Part shown: one piece after another, positions 1-10,370 of the stretch
Layout: every line of letters begins with the position of its first letter
How positions within the stretch are numbered: the stretch's first letter is position 1
Source of the DNA: Streptomyces violaceorubidus
Lineage (GTDB): Bacteria > Actinomycetota > Actinomycetes > Streptomycetales > Streptomycetaceae
Length of the DNA: 54,921 nucleotides
Assembly: GCF_000717995.1 (NCBI RefSeq)
Contig: NZ_JODM01000046.1
Location: forward strand, 1-54,921
Direction: 5' to 3'
Made by a program: the position numbers and the translations under genes
The notes under the pieces: model-generated
The model's database searches: none
Told to the model about the DNA's origin: nothing
Seen by the model: the letters and a program-made list of their open reading frames with translations, nothing else

Positions 1-72
1 CGCACCAGCGTCCTGTTCGCCATGCTCCGCGACGGAACCTTCTACGAACCCCGAACCCCACAGCTCGCTTGA
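1..72 (+). CDS. IS110-type transposase, C-terminal end (partial)
   Basis: Only the last 23 codons and the TGA are inside the window; the gene enters from the left. The tail contains VLFAMLRDGTFYEP, which resembles the very C-terminus of IS110-family (DEDD, RNA-guided) transposases found in streptomycetes, where a short basic/aromatic tail follows the transposase_20 domain. This is recognition from a short tail only, so the family is probable rather than certain. A 12-bp hairpin at 122-162 follows and could be its terminator or part of the element end. No terminal inverted repeat is expected for this family. Confidence 0.55.
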   Translation, partial: RTSVLFAMLRDGTFYEPRTPQLA

Positions 73-121
73 CGAAAGACATAGAGGCACCCCCCGGGGT
101 GGGGCCAGGTTCGCCACCCGA

Positions 122-162
122 ACCCCGGCCAGGTCCACGGCTACCGCGGGCCTGGCCGGGGT
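122..162. terminator. Inverted repeat after the transposase end
   Basis: Bases 122-133 pair with 151-162 (12 bp, loop 17 nt). It sits between the transposase stop and the terminator of the convergent transporter gene. It could end transcription from the left or belong to the element border; the role is inferred. Confidence 0.4.
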
Positions 163-174
163 CCGGGTGAACGG

Positions 175-216
175 ACGGAGGGCCGCCTCATCCGGCTGGA
201 TGAGGCGGCCCTCCGT
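175..216 (-). terminator. Strong hairpin terminator for the POT transporter gene
   Basis: A perfect 18-bp inverted repeat (175-192 against 199-216, loop of six bases) lies 25 bases downstream of the transporter stop codon. There is no T-tract, as is usual for streptomycete terminators. It may act on both strands, isolating the transposase end from the transporter. Confidence 0.75.
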
Positions 217-240
217 GAAGGAAGCAGGCGTTCGCCGGAC

Positions 241-1737
241 TCAGCGGACGTCGCCCATGAGGTCCTTGACGCGCTTGCGGTACATCCAGATCGCGACGCC
301 CGCGACCACCGCGAGGGTCGCCTCCGCGGCGACGATGCCCGTCTTGTTGAGGTCGACGCCGGCGATGGAGAGCAGGCCGGTCGTGGCGTCACCGGCGGTG
401 ACGGCCAGGAACCAGACGCCCATCATCTGCGAGGCGTACTTCACCGGCGCCATCTTCGTCGTCACCGACAGGCCGACCGGGGAGAGCATCAGCTCGCCGC
501 AGGTCTGGACGAAGTAGATCGCCACCAGCCACAGGGCCGCCGCCTTGTGACCGCCCTCCGCGATGCCCAGCGGGGCGAGGAAGAGGAAGAAGGACGCGCC
601 GACCAGGACCAGGCCGCCGCAGAACTTGACGACCGTGCTGGGCTCCTTGCCGCGGCGGTTGAGCGCCAGCCACAGCGTGGCGAAGACCGGGGCCAGGGCC
701 ATGATGATGACCGGGTTGACCGACTGGTACCAGGAGACCGGGAAGTTCCAGCCGAAGACGCTGTTGTCGGCCGAGGAGTCGGCGAACAGGGACAGGGTCG
801 AGCCGCCCTGGTCGTAGATCATCCAGAACACGGCGGCGGCGACGAAGAACCAGATGTACGCCGACATCTTGGACTGCTCCGCGCGGTTCAGGGACTTGTC
901 GCGCTTGATGTTGGTCAGCACCAGCACCGGGATGATCACGCCGAGCAGGGTCAGCGGGACCAGGATCCAGTTCAGGGTGTAGTGGCCGGAGAAGCCGACG
1001 ATCGCGTAGAAGACGACGGCCAGCGCGGCCCAGAACGCGGCCTTGCGCAGCGTCGAGGTCTTCTCCTCCACGGACAGCGGCTTCGGGACCGTGCTGGAGT
1101 GCGGGGCCAGGTGGCGGCTGCCGATGAGGAACTGGAGCACGCCCAGGCCCATGCCGACCGCGGCGAGCGCGAAGCCCAGGTGCCAGTTGACGTTCTCGCC
1201 GATGGTGCCGATGGTCAGCGGCGCGGCGAAGGCACCGAGGTTGATGCCCATGTAGAAGACGGTGAAGCCACCGTCGCGGCGCGGGTCGTCGGGACCGTCG
1301 TAGAGCTGGCCGACCATCGTGGAGATGTTGGCCTTCAGCAGACCCGAGCCGATGGCGACCAGACCGAGGCCCGCGTAGAACGTGCCGGAGGACGGCAGCG
1401 CCAGCGTGAGGTGGCCGAGCATGATCACGCCGCCGGCGATGGCGACGGTCTTGCGCGGGCCCCAGACCCGGTCGCCGAACCAGCCGCCCGGCATCGTGAG
1501 CAGGTACACCAGCGAGAGGTACACCGAGTAGATCGCGGTCGCGGTGCCGACACCGAGACCGAGGCCACCCGGGGCGACGAGGTACAGCGGGAGCAGAGCC
1601 CTCATGCCGTAGTAGGAGAACCTCTCCCACATCTCGGTCATGAAGAGTGTGGCCAGTCCGCGGGGGTGGCCGAAGAAGGTCTTCTCGGAGCCGGGGGTGC
1701 CCGGGGTGACCGAGTCCTTCGTCAGGCTGGACGCCAT
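241..1737 (-). CDS. POT/PTR-family proton-coupled oligopeptide transporter
   Basis: The 498-residue protein is a polytopic membrane protein of the major facilitator superfamily. Near the N-terminus (residues 35-43) it has the ExxER-FSYYG motif (E35, E38, R39) that couples proton and peptide movement in POT transporters such as DtpT/DtpA. About 12-14 hydrophobic segments follow and the length is normal for the family. Expected role: uptake of di- and tripeptides across the cytoplasmic membrane, driven by the proton gradient. The ATG start sits right before the TKDSVTP leader and is the first good start. It is transcribed away from the two-component system and ends at a strong terminator. A dipeptidase lies 5 kb away, but co-regulation is not shown. 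Confidence 0.93.
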   Translation of the reverse strand: MASSLTKDSVTPGTPGSEKTFFGHPRGLATLFMTEMWERFSYYGMRALLPLYLVAPGGLGLGVGTATAIYSVYLSLVYLLTMPGGWFGDRVWGPRKTVAIAGGVIMLGHLTLALPSSGTFYAGLGLVAIGSGLLKANISTMVGQLYDGPDDPRRDGGFTVFYMGINLGAFAAPLTIGTIGENVNWHLGFALAAVGMGLGVLQFLIGSRHLAPHSSTVPKPLSVEEKTSTLRKAAFWAALAVVFYAIVGFSGHYTLNWILVPLTLLGVIIPVLVLTNIKRDKSLNRAEQSKMSAYIWFFVAAAVFWMIYDQGGSTLSLFADSSADNSVFGWNFPVSWYQSVNPVIIMALAPVFATLWLALNRRGKEPSTVVKFCGGLVLVGASFFLFLAPLGIAEGGHKAAALWLVAIYFVQTCGELMLSPVGLSVTTKMAPVKYASQMMGVWFLAVTAGDATTGLLSIAGVDLNKTGIVAAEATLAVVAGVAIWMYRKRVKDLMGDVR

Positions 1738-2276
1738 GGTCGATCCTTGCTGGTCGGGACGCGCTCATGAGGCGATGCGCGCCCGGTGGGGGCGGCCGGC
1801 ACCGGCGGCCTTGCCCGCCCCTCCCACGCCTGAGGGATTCCGCTCCGGGTGACGAAGCGGTGGGCGGCGGCCACCGGGATCCACGCCTGTGCGCGCGTCA
1901 CTGCACGCGGTGAGGCCCGGCCACAGGTCATTCCTTTCAAGGCCGGCCGTGAGGCTCGGCCCGCACACAAAAGAGACCTTCAGCGTTGAACTGTCGCCAA
2001 AGGTCCGCTGGGTGCTACAGGCGCTGATTCACCATACGGCAGGACACCGCCCGTTATGGAAGGACTTGAGACACGGATCACAGGTAAGGGTGGAACCGCG
2101 AGCCACCTATCGAAGGTCCATCACAGGATGGCACCCCACAGCCGCAGGTCCGCGTAGGGGGCCGACGAGGCAGGTGGCGCGGAGGGGGTTCGGGAGGTGT
2201 CCGGCTTGTCCGTTGAGCGGGGGTCCCGGAGCCGATCTTGCCCCGGGCGTTGCTCCGAGCGGACTACCATCAGCGC
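1738..2276. other. 539-base divergent intergenic region, transporter/response regulator
   Basis: No convincing gene is seen. It must hold the promoters for the transporter (leftward) and the response regulator (rightward). Bases 1980-2070 are less G+C-rich than the surroundings, which is common around streptomycete promoters, and contain TTGAAC at 1986-1991, but no matching -10 box at a good distance was evident. Open frames on both strands here look like high-G+C shadows. Confidence 0.4.
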
Positions 2277-2954
2277 ATGACCCGTGTACTGCTCGCCGAG
2301 GACGACGCGTCCATCTCGGAGCCGCTGGCCCGCGCACTGCGCAGGGAAGGGTACGAGGTCGAGGTGCGTGAGGACGGACCCACGGCACTCGACGCCGGGC
2401 TGCAGGGCGGCATCGACCTGGTCGTGCTGGACCTGGGCCTGCCGGGCATGGACGGTCTGGAGGTCGCGCGCCGGCTGCGGTCCGAGGGCCACGCCGTGCC
2501 GATCCTGATCCTGACCGCCCGCGCCGACGAGGTGGACACCGTCGTCGGCCTGGACGCGGGCGCCGACGACTACGTCACCAAGCCCTTCCGCCTCGCCGAG
2601 CTGCTGGCCCGGGTCCGGGCCCTGCTGCGGCGCGGGGCCGTGGAGCCCCCGCAGCCGCCCGCCACCCACGGCGTGCGCATCGACGTCGAGTCGCACCGGG
2701 CCTGGATGGGCGAGGAGGAGCTCCAGCTCACCGCGAAGGAGTTCGACCTGCTGCGGGTCCTGGTGCGCGACGCCGGCCGGGTCGTCACCCGCGACCAGCT
2801 GATGCGCGAGGTCTGGGACACCACGTGGTGGTCGTCGACCAAGACCCTCGACATGCACATCTCCTGGCTGCGCAAGAAGCTGGGGGACGACGCGGCCAAC
2901 CCCCGCTACATCGCCACCGTGCGCGGCGTGGGCTTCCGTTTCGAGAAGAACTGA
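2277..2954 (+). CDS. OmpR/PhoB-family response regulator
   Basis: This 225-residue protein has an N-terminal receiver domain (residues 2-115) with the acidic pair ED(D) at 8-10, phosphoacceptor D52 in LVVLDLGLPG, T80 in LTA and K102 in TKPF. The C-terminal winged-helix DNA-binding domain (about 128-225) ends with the typical YIATVRGVGFRF. ATG 2277 is chosen because MTRVLLAEDD begins exactly at the domain edge; an in-frame ATG at 2238 would add 13 non-conserved residues. The partner sensor kinase begins 35 bases downstream, so the two are very likely co-transcribed. The signal and target genes cannot be told from sequence. It is not the MtrA orthologue by context, since mtrAB lies elsewhere in actinobacteria of this group. 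Confidence 0.93.
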   Translation: MTRVLLAEDDASISEPLARALRREGYEVEVREDGPTALDAGLQGGIDLVVLDLGLPGMDGLEVARRLRSEGHAVPILILTARADEVDTVVGLDAGADDYVTKPFRLAELLARVRALLRRGAVEPPQPPATHGVRIDVESHRAWMGEEELQLTAKEFDLLRVLVRDAGRVVTRDQLMREVWDTTWWSSTKTLDMHISWLRKKLGDDAANPRYIATVRGVGFRFEKN

Positions 2955-2989
2955 GCGAGCCCCGAGGGGGGCCTTCCGGGTAAGAGGAC

Positions 2990-4267
2990 ATGCGCCGTCG
3001 ACTGATCCAGTCCACGCTCGCCGTGGTGCTCGTCGTGATCGCCGTCTTCGGCGTCTCCCTCGTCATCGTCGAGACCCGGACCATCAGCAGCACCGCCCAG
3101 GAACGGGTCGACCTGGAGGCGGTGCGCCTGGCCAGCATCGTCGACAGCCGGCTCATCGGCACCGGCTCCGTCGACGAGGACTTCCTGCGGGAGCAGATCC
3201 GCGACGCCCGGTACGCCCTGATCCGCATCCCCGGCGAGCCGGTCGTCGAGGTCGGCGACAAGCCGTCCGGGGACGTCCTCCAGGGCAGGGCCACCGGTGA
3301 GGAGGGCGAGACGGTCCTGGTGGAGGAGCCCCGCTCCTCGGTCACCCGGGAGGTCGGGCGCACCCTGCTGATCATCGGCCTGGTGGCGCTGCTCGCGGTG
3401 ATCGCCGCCGTACTGCTGGCGATCCGGCAGGCCAACCGCCTCGCCTCCCCGCTCACCGACCTCGCCGAGACCGCCGAACGCCTCGGCTCCGGCGACCCCC
3501 GCCCGCGGCACAAGCGGTACGGCGTCCCCGAGCTGGACCGGGTCGCGGACGTGCTGGACTCCTCCGCCGAGCGCATCGCCCGGATGCTCACCGCCGAGCG
3601 CCGGCTGGCCGCCGACGCCTCCCACCAGCTGCGTACGCCGCTGACCGCGCTGTCCATGCGGCTGGAGGAGATCACCCTCACCGACGAGCCGGAGACGGTG
3701 AAGGAGGAGGCGACGATCGCGCTGTCGCAGGTGGAGCGGCTGACCGACGTCGTGGACCGGCTGCTCACCAACTCCCGCGACCCGCGCAGCGGCTCCGCCG
3801 TCACCTTCGAGCTGGACGACGTCATCCAGCAGCAGATCGCCGAGTGGCGCCCGGCCTACCGCGGTGAGGGCCGGGCCATCGTCAGCTCCGGCAAGCGCCA
3901 TCTGACGGCCGTGGGCACCCCGGGCGCCGTCGCGCAGGTGCTGGCCGCGCTGATCGAGAACTCCCTGATGCACGGCGGCGGCACGGTGGCCCTCCGGACC
4001 AGGGTGACCGGCAACCAGGCGGTGGTCGAGGTCACCGACGAGGGCCCCGGCGTCCCGGGCGACCTGGGGGCGCGGATCTTCGAGCGCGCGATCAGCGGAC
4101 GCAACTCCACCGGCATCGGCCTCGCCGTCGCCCGCGACCTGGCCGAGGCGGACGGCGGCCGCCTGGAGCTGCTCCAGGGGCGCCCGCCGGTCTTCGGCCT
4201 GTTCCTGTCCCGGACGCAGCCCGCGAAGAAGTCCACGGCGGACGGCGGGGAGCCGACGGTGCGCTGA
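2990..4267 (+). CDS. Sensor histidine kinase with HAMP domain
   Basis: The 425-residue membrane kinase has a first transmembrane segment at about 7-28, a short extracytoplasmic loop of roughly 95 residues (30-123), a second segment at 124-145, a HAMP linker (146-200), a HisKA domain with the phosphorylated H212 in ASHQLRTPLTALS, and a HATPase_c domain from about 310 with N-box ENSLMHGGG and G-box DEGPGVPG. It pairs with the response regulator just upstream. The sensory loop is small, which suits a sensor of envelope state or small ligands, but the stimulus is unknown. The C-terminus converges on the GtrA gene with only 22 bases between stops. Confidence 0.93.
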   Translation: MRRRLIQSTLAVVLVVIAVFGVSLVIVETRTISSTAQERVDLEAVRLASIVDSRLIGTGSVDEDFLREQIRDARYALIRIPGEPVVEVGDKPSGDVLQGRATGEEGETVLVEEPRSSVTREVGRTLLIIGLVALLAVIAAVLLAIRQANRLASPLTDLAETAERLGSGDPRPRHKRYGVPELDRVADVLDSSAERIARMLTAERRLAADASHQLRTPLTALSMRLEEITLTDEPETVKEEATIALSQVERLTDVVDRLLTNSRDPRSGSAVTFELDDVIQQQIAEWRPAYRGEGRAIVSSGKRHLTAVGTPGAVAQVLAALIENSLMHGGGTVALRTRVTGNQAVVEVTDEGPGVPGDLGARIFERAISGRNSTGIGLAVARDLAEADGGRLELLQGRPPVFGLFLSRTQPAKKSTADGGEPTVR

Positions 4268-4268
4268 G

Positions 4269-4282
4269 GCCCCGTGCGGGGC
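4269..4282. terminator. Short hairpin between convergent genes
   Basis: GCCCCG pairs with CGGGGC across a TG spacer, in the 22-base gap between the kinase stop and the GtrA-protein stop. It is a small G+C-rich stem that could serve both directions. Weak evidence. Confidence 0.3.
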
Positions 4283-4289
4283 GGGCGGA

Positions 4290-4862
4290 TCAGCGCCGGA
4301 CGGCGGAGGCGCCGTTCGCGCGGGTCACCGCTGCCGGGTGTTCGGGCTCCAGGAAGGTCTCCGCCCGCGTCACCGGCTCACGGGCGGGCAGCGTGCGGAA
4401 GACCCAGCTGCGGTACGACCAGAAGCGGAAGAGCGTGCCGATCCCGATGCCGAGGAACTTGAAGATGTTGCTCTGCAGCGGGCTGTCCCAGCCGAACCCG
4501 TACGTCGCCGTGTAGAGCACGCCGTTCTCGATGACCAGCCCGACCGCGCTGAACAGCAGGAACAGCGACATCTCGCGGGTCTGCCCGCTCTTGTCGCGGT
4601 CGCGGTAGGTGAAGTAGCGGAAGCCCACGTAGTTGAAGACGATCGCGACGATCGTGGCGATGATGCTGGCCCGCACCACCTGGAGGTCGGTCGTGTGCCG
4701 CACGAGGTTGAAGACGAGGAGGTTGACCAGCACCCCCGCGCCGCCCACGGCGCCGAACTTCGCGACCTCGCGCACGAGCCGGCCGATCCGCTCCCGCATC
4801 CCGGCGCGCGGCGCCGGGGGCGCGGAGGGAGCCGAGTGGGCACCCGAGGAACCTTGTCCCAT
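4290..4862 (-). CDS. GtrA-family membrane protein
   Basis: The 190-residue protein has a Pro/Ala-rich cytoplasmic N-terminus and four hydrophobic helices (about 36-56, 62-82, 97-118, 128-152), with KFGAVGGAGVLVNLLVF opening the GtrA domain. GtrA-like proteins are linked to translocation of undecaprenyl- or decaprenyl-phosphate-linked sugars for cell-surface polysaccharide synthesis. In mycobacteria a GtrA-like gene also lies next to purK, so the position is conserved. It is divergent from purK with a 166-base spacer. Substrate unknown. The ATG at 4862 gives the typical N-terminal length. Confidence 0.85.
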   Translation of the reverse strand: MGQGSSGAHSAPSAPPAPRAGMRERIGRLVREVAKFGAVGGAGVLVNLLVFNLVRHTTDLQVVRASIIATIVAIVFNYVGFRYFTYRDRDKSGQTREMSLFLLFSAVGLVIENGVLYTATYGFGWDSPLQSNIFKFLGIGIGTLFRFWSYRSWVFRTLPAREPVTRAETFLEPEHPAAVTRANGASAVRR

Positions 4863-5016
4863 GGCCGTGCAGGCCCCCGTCCATCGGTTGGCGTCAATCC
4901 GCTCATGCTAACCACCCGGACGCGCGATCTTCCTGCGGACGGATCCGCGGGAGCCGGAACGGGCGTCCGGACCGGCCCGAAACGGCCGGTAAACAGGGTG
5001 GGCTCCGCGCGGCCGA

Positions 5017-5022
5017 TACGCT
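5017..5022 (+). promoter_or_regulatory. -10 box (TACGCT) for a leaderless purK transcript
   Basis: TACGCT fits the TANNNT -10 consensus and ends six bases before the GTG of purK. Transcription would therefore start at or next to the GTG, and no Shine-Dalgarno sequence is present, as expected for a leaderless mRNA. A clear -35 box is not visible. Inferred from spacing only. Confidence 0.5.
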
Positions 5023-5028
5023 AGGGGT

Positions 5029-7957
<2,929 letters not shown>

Positions 7958-8318
7958 GCCGTCACCTCCGGGAGGGCGGGGTGGTCGGTGTATCCGGTCG
8001 CCCCGCCCACGTAATCCAAGTACCGGCCGCGCACCGGGTTCAGCGGCGCGTCGAGCCGCAGCCGCGCCACCAGGTCCGGGTTGGCGAGGAACGGCCGGCC
8101 CAGCGCGACCGGATCGGCCCCGGCGGCCGGCAGCCGCGCGGCGGCATCCCGTACGGCGTCCGTGGCGGGGGACTCGGCCCGGACCGGGGACACCCTGGAC
8201 GAGGTGATCGACGCGGCCAGGGACTGAGCCGCGTACCCCCGAACGCACCATCCACCAGGAAGCCCTTTCCGCTCCGTGCGACGGTGGCCGTACCTCAGAC
8301 GACCGTACGGAGCCCGTC
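7958..8318. other. 361-base spacer between the two M19 genes
   Basis: The spacer holds no intact gene. Most of it (about 7962-8193, minus strand) is a relic of an ene-reductase C-terminus, annotated separately. The rest carries the presumed promoter of the second M19-like gene; bases 8244-8310 contain no clear consensus boxes. Confidence 0.6.
7962..8193 (-). pseudogene. Relic of an Old Yellow Enzyme-type ene-reductase (C-terminus)
   Basis: On the minus strand the reading frame gives [20 protein letters not shown], then LDAPLNP and [12 protein letters not shown]. These match the end of NADH:flavin oxidoreductase/Old Yellow Enzyme proteins (usual forms: GRPFIANPDLPERL, APLN, GAEGYTDYPTL). A full family member is about 360 residues; here only about 70 remain and there is no FMN-binding barrel upstream, because that space holds intergenic DNA and the next gene. 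The frame then runs into the 3' end of the dipeptidase gene. It is most simply a decayed remnant left by a deletion. Confidence 0.7.
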
Positions 8319-9449
8319 ATGGCAGACCTCCAGGACGACCTGCACACCGGTACCGAGGCCGGTGGGCTCGACGACCTGCCCGTGCCGCTCGCCGCGGAGG
8401 CCTTTGCGCCGGAGCCCTACGCGCCCGTGTCCGACCCCGACGACGAGCCGCTGACCCGGGCGCTGGCCGTGCTGGCCGCCCACCCCGTCGCCGACGGCTG
8501 CAACGGCCTGCCCTGGGCGCTCAGGCACCTGCCCTGGTACGACCTGGAGCTGGGCGAGAGTGCCGTCGACACCGACGTGCCGCGGCTGCGCGCGGGGCAC
8601 GTGGGCGCACTGCTGTGGTCGCTGCATCTGCCCGAGTCCCTCGACGGGGAGCGCGCGGTCGGCGCCACGCTGGAACAGCTCGACCTGGTCAAGACGGTCG
8701 TGCGGACCCACCCGGAGGGACTGCGGCTGGCCTACGACGCCGGGCAGGCCATCGACGCCCGCAACTGCGGCCGGGTCGCCGTGCTGCCCGGTCCCGCCGG
8801 CGCCGCCGCCCTCGGCGACTGCCTCGGCATCCTGCGCTCCCTGCACGCCCTCGGCCTGCGCGCCCTGACGCTGTCCGGGGTGAGCTGGGCGAGCGAGGCG
8901 GGGCTGACCCGGTTCGGCGAGGAGGTCGTGCGGGAGATGAACCGCCTCGGTGTGGTCGCCGACCTCTCCGGCGCCTCTGCCGAGACCGTCCGCCGCACCT
9001 TCGCGGTGTCCAAGGCGCCGGCGCTGTGCACCCGCTCGGCCGCACGGGCCCTGCGCCCGCACCCCGCGAACCTTCCGGACGACCTGCTGGTGGAGCTGGG
9101 CGCGGCCGGGGGCCTGTGCATGGTGCCGCTGACCGCCGAGCAGACCGGCCCGACCGTCCGGGACGTCGCCGACCACCTCGACCACGTCCGCACGGTGGCC
9201 GGGCCGCAGAGCGTCGGCCTGTCCGGCACCTACGACACCGGCACCGCCCACCCCCTGGAGCTGGGCGACCCCTCCTGCTACCCCCGGCTCGTCGCCGAAC
9301 TGCTCAGGCGCGGCTGGGACGAGGCGGACGTGGCCCTGCTGACCTGGGGCAACCTCCAGCGCGTCCTGCGCGCGGCGGCCTTCACCGCGAAGGCGGCCCA
9401 GCTGCGCCGCGAGCCGTCCACGGCGACCATCGCCGACCTGGACGGCTAG
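8319..9449 (+). CDS. M19-dipeptidase-fold protein lacking the metal ligands (pseudoenzyme)
   Basis: The 376-residue protein aligns with the dipeptidase gene upstream over almost its whole length (DGCNGLPWALR, REMNRLGVVADLSG, HPANLPDDLL, VADHLDHVRTVAG, LLTWGNLQRVL, EPSTATIADLDG), but each catalytic position is changed. HxD becomes C61-N-G63, the bridging Glu becomes P159, His157 becomes G187, His198 becomes G218, His219 becomes R239 and the catalytic Asp becomes T304. The frame is intact and the codon use is normal, so it appears maintained. It also has about 35 extra N-terminal residues. A binding, scaffold or regulatory role is possible; dipeptidase activity is very unlikely. ATG 8319 has GGAG seven to eight bases upstream. 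Confidence 0.85.
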   Translation: MADLQDDLHTGTEAGGLDDLPVPLAAEAFAPEPYAPVSDPDDEPLTRALAVLAAHPVADGCNGLPWALRHLPWYDLELGESAVDTDVPRLRAGHVGALLWSLHLPESLDGERAVGATLEQLDLVKTVVRTHPEGLRLAYDAGQAIDARNCGRVAVLPGPAGAAALGDCLGILRSLHALGLRALTLSGVSWASEAGLTRFGEEVVREMNRLGVVADLSGASAETVRRTFAVSKAPALCTRSAARALRPHPANLPDDLLVELGAAGGLCMVPLTAEQTGPTVRDVADHLDHVRTVAGPQSVGLSGTYDTGTAHPLELGDPSCYPRLVAELLRRGWDEADVALLTWGNLQRVLRAAAFTAKAAQLRREPSTATIADLDG

Positions 9450-9479
9450 CCGGCACGAGCGGGCCGGTCGGCCCGAGCG

Positions 9480-9872
9480 TCACGGGTGCTCGATCCGGCA
9501 CAGGCAGAAGGGATGCCCCGCCGGATCGACGTACACCATGAAGTCCTTCCCCTCCCGGTCCTCCAGGTCCAGCGGCCGGGTGCCGAGCGCGAGCACCCGC
9601 TCGTGTGCGGCGTCCATCTCCGCCCAGGTCGCCCCGCCGTCGAAGTCGAGGTGGAACTGCTGGGCGTTGCGGTCGGAGCGCGGCCACTCGGGCGGGGTGA
9701 GGTCCGGCGCCCGCTGGAAGGCCAGGCGCGGACCGCCGGGCACCTGGAGGACCACCCACTCCGGGTCCGCCTCGTCGGGCGTGCCGCCCCCGACCGCCGC
9801 GTAGAAGCGGGCCGGCTCACGGGGCTCGGGACAGTCGACGACGACGGAGCGGAAACGTTCCGCAGGTGCCAT
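9480..9872 (-). CDS. VOC-family (glyoxalase/bleomycin-resistance fold) protein
   Basis: The 130-residue protein has the two beta-alpha-beta-beta-beta modules of the vicinal oxygen chelate fold. It contains VVVDCPEPREPARFYA near the N-terminus, QQFHLDFD in the middle and VYVDPAGHPFCLCRIEHP at the end, the typical layout of small actinobacterial VOC proteins. Reaction and substrate are unknown; candidates in the family include lyases, dioxygenases and binding proteins. ATG 9872 is chosen because GGAGGA lies seven bases upstream; a TTG at 9893 would add seven residues. It is the second gene of a two-gene minus-strand unit with a close paralogue. Confidence 0.85.
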   Translation of the reverse strand: MAPAERFRSVVVDCPEPREPARFYAAVGGGTPDEADPEWVVLQVPGGPRLAFQRAPDLTPPEWPRSDRNAQQFHLDFDGGATWAEMDAAHERVLALGTRPLDLEDREGKDFMVYVDPAGHPFCLCRIEHP

Positions 9873-9903
9873 GGGAGTCCTCCGAGTGCTCAAGGGCCGG
9901 TGC

Positions 9904-10263
9904 TCAGCAGGCGCAGAGGCAGAAAGGGTGCCCGGCCGGGTCCGCGTAAACCCGGAAGGTCCGGGTGCGGTCCTCCGCGTCCAGCGGCCTCGCGCCCAGC
10001 TCCAGGACCGCCTTCTCGGCCGCGTCCAGATCCTTCACGTCGAGGTCGAGGTGGAACTGCTGCGAGTCGTCGGGCGCGGGCCACTTCGGCGGCACGAACC
10101 CGGGGGCGGCCTGGAACGCCAGCGCCCGTCCGCCCGGCAGCTTCAGGTCGACCCAGTCGCCCTCGCCCTCGACGGTGCCGCCGAGCACGTCGGCGTAGAA
10201 GCGGGCCAGTGCACGGGGCTCGGGACAGTCCAGGACGACGACGCCCAGTTCGGCGACAGCCAT
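9904..10263 (-). CDS. VOC-family (glyoxalase fold) protein, tandem paralogue
   Basis: This 119-residue protein is a clear paralogue of its downstream neighbour: LDCPEPRALARFYADVLGG, QQFHLDLDVKDLD and VYADPAGHPFCLC appear in the same order. The two genes are 31 bases apart (stop to ATG) and must be one transcript, a local duplication. The start has an excellent AAGGAGGAAG ribosome site. The divergent upstream neighbour encodes a CGNR-type regulator and the shared 107-base spacer holds palindromes, so regulation by that protein is an attractive inference. Substrate unknown. Confidence 0.87.
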   Translation of the reverse strand: MAVAELGVVVLDCPEPRALARFYADVLGGTVEGEGDWVDLKLPGGRALAFQAAPGFVPPKWPAPDDSQQFHLDLDVKDLDAAEKAVLELGARPLDAEDRTRTFRVYADPAGHPFCLCAC

Positions 10264-10300
10264 GACTTCCTCCTTGAAGCACGCGGTCTACGATTTTTCC

Positions 10301-10338
10301 GTTACCCGTACAGAGCGGGTAACCAGTAACGGTTACTG
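10301..10338. promoter_or_regulatory. Paired palindromes, candidate operator
   Basis: In the 107-base spacer between the VOC gene pair and the CGNR gene, GTTACCCG (10301-10308) pairs with CGGGTAAC (10316-10323), and directly beside it CAGTAAC (10324-10330) pairs with GTTACTG (10332-10338). The shared half-site core is GTTAC. Two adjacent dyads with one core, between divergent genes, one of which encodes a likely DNA-binding protein, suggest an operator. Inferred. Confidence 0.5.
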
Positions 10339-10370
10339 CATGCTGCCGCATGGGCGGTAACGTCGCAAGC

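Noticed and set aside
547..1770. Plus-strand open frame opposite the peptide transporter
   Set aside because: Antisense shadow of the POT gene, rich in Arg/Asp/Gly/Gln with no domain.
8193..8228. Short plus-strand frame ending [10 protein letters not shown] before the second M19 gene
   Set aside because: It looks like the tail of some protein but is too short to identify and lies over the ene-reductase relic; no feature called.
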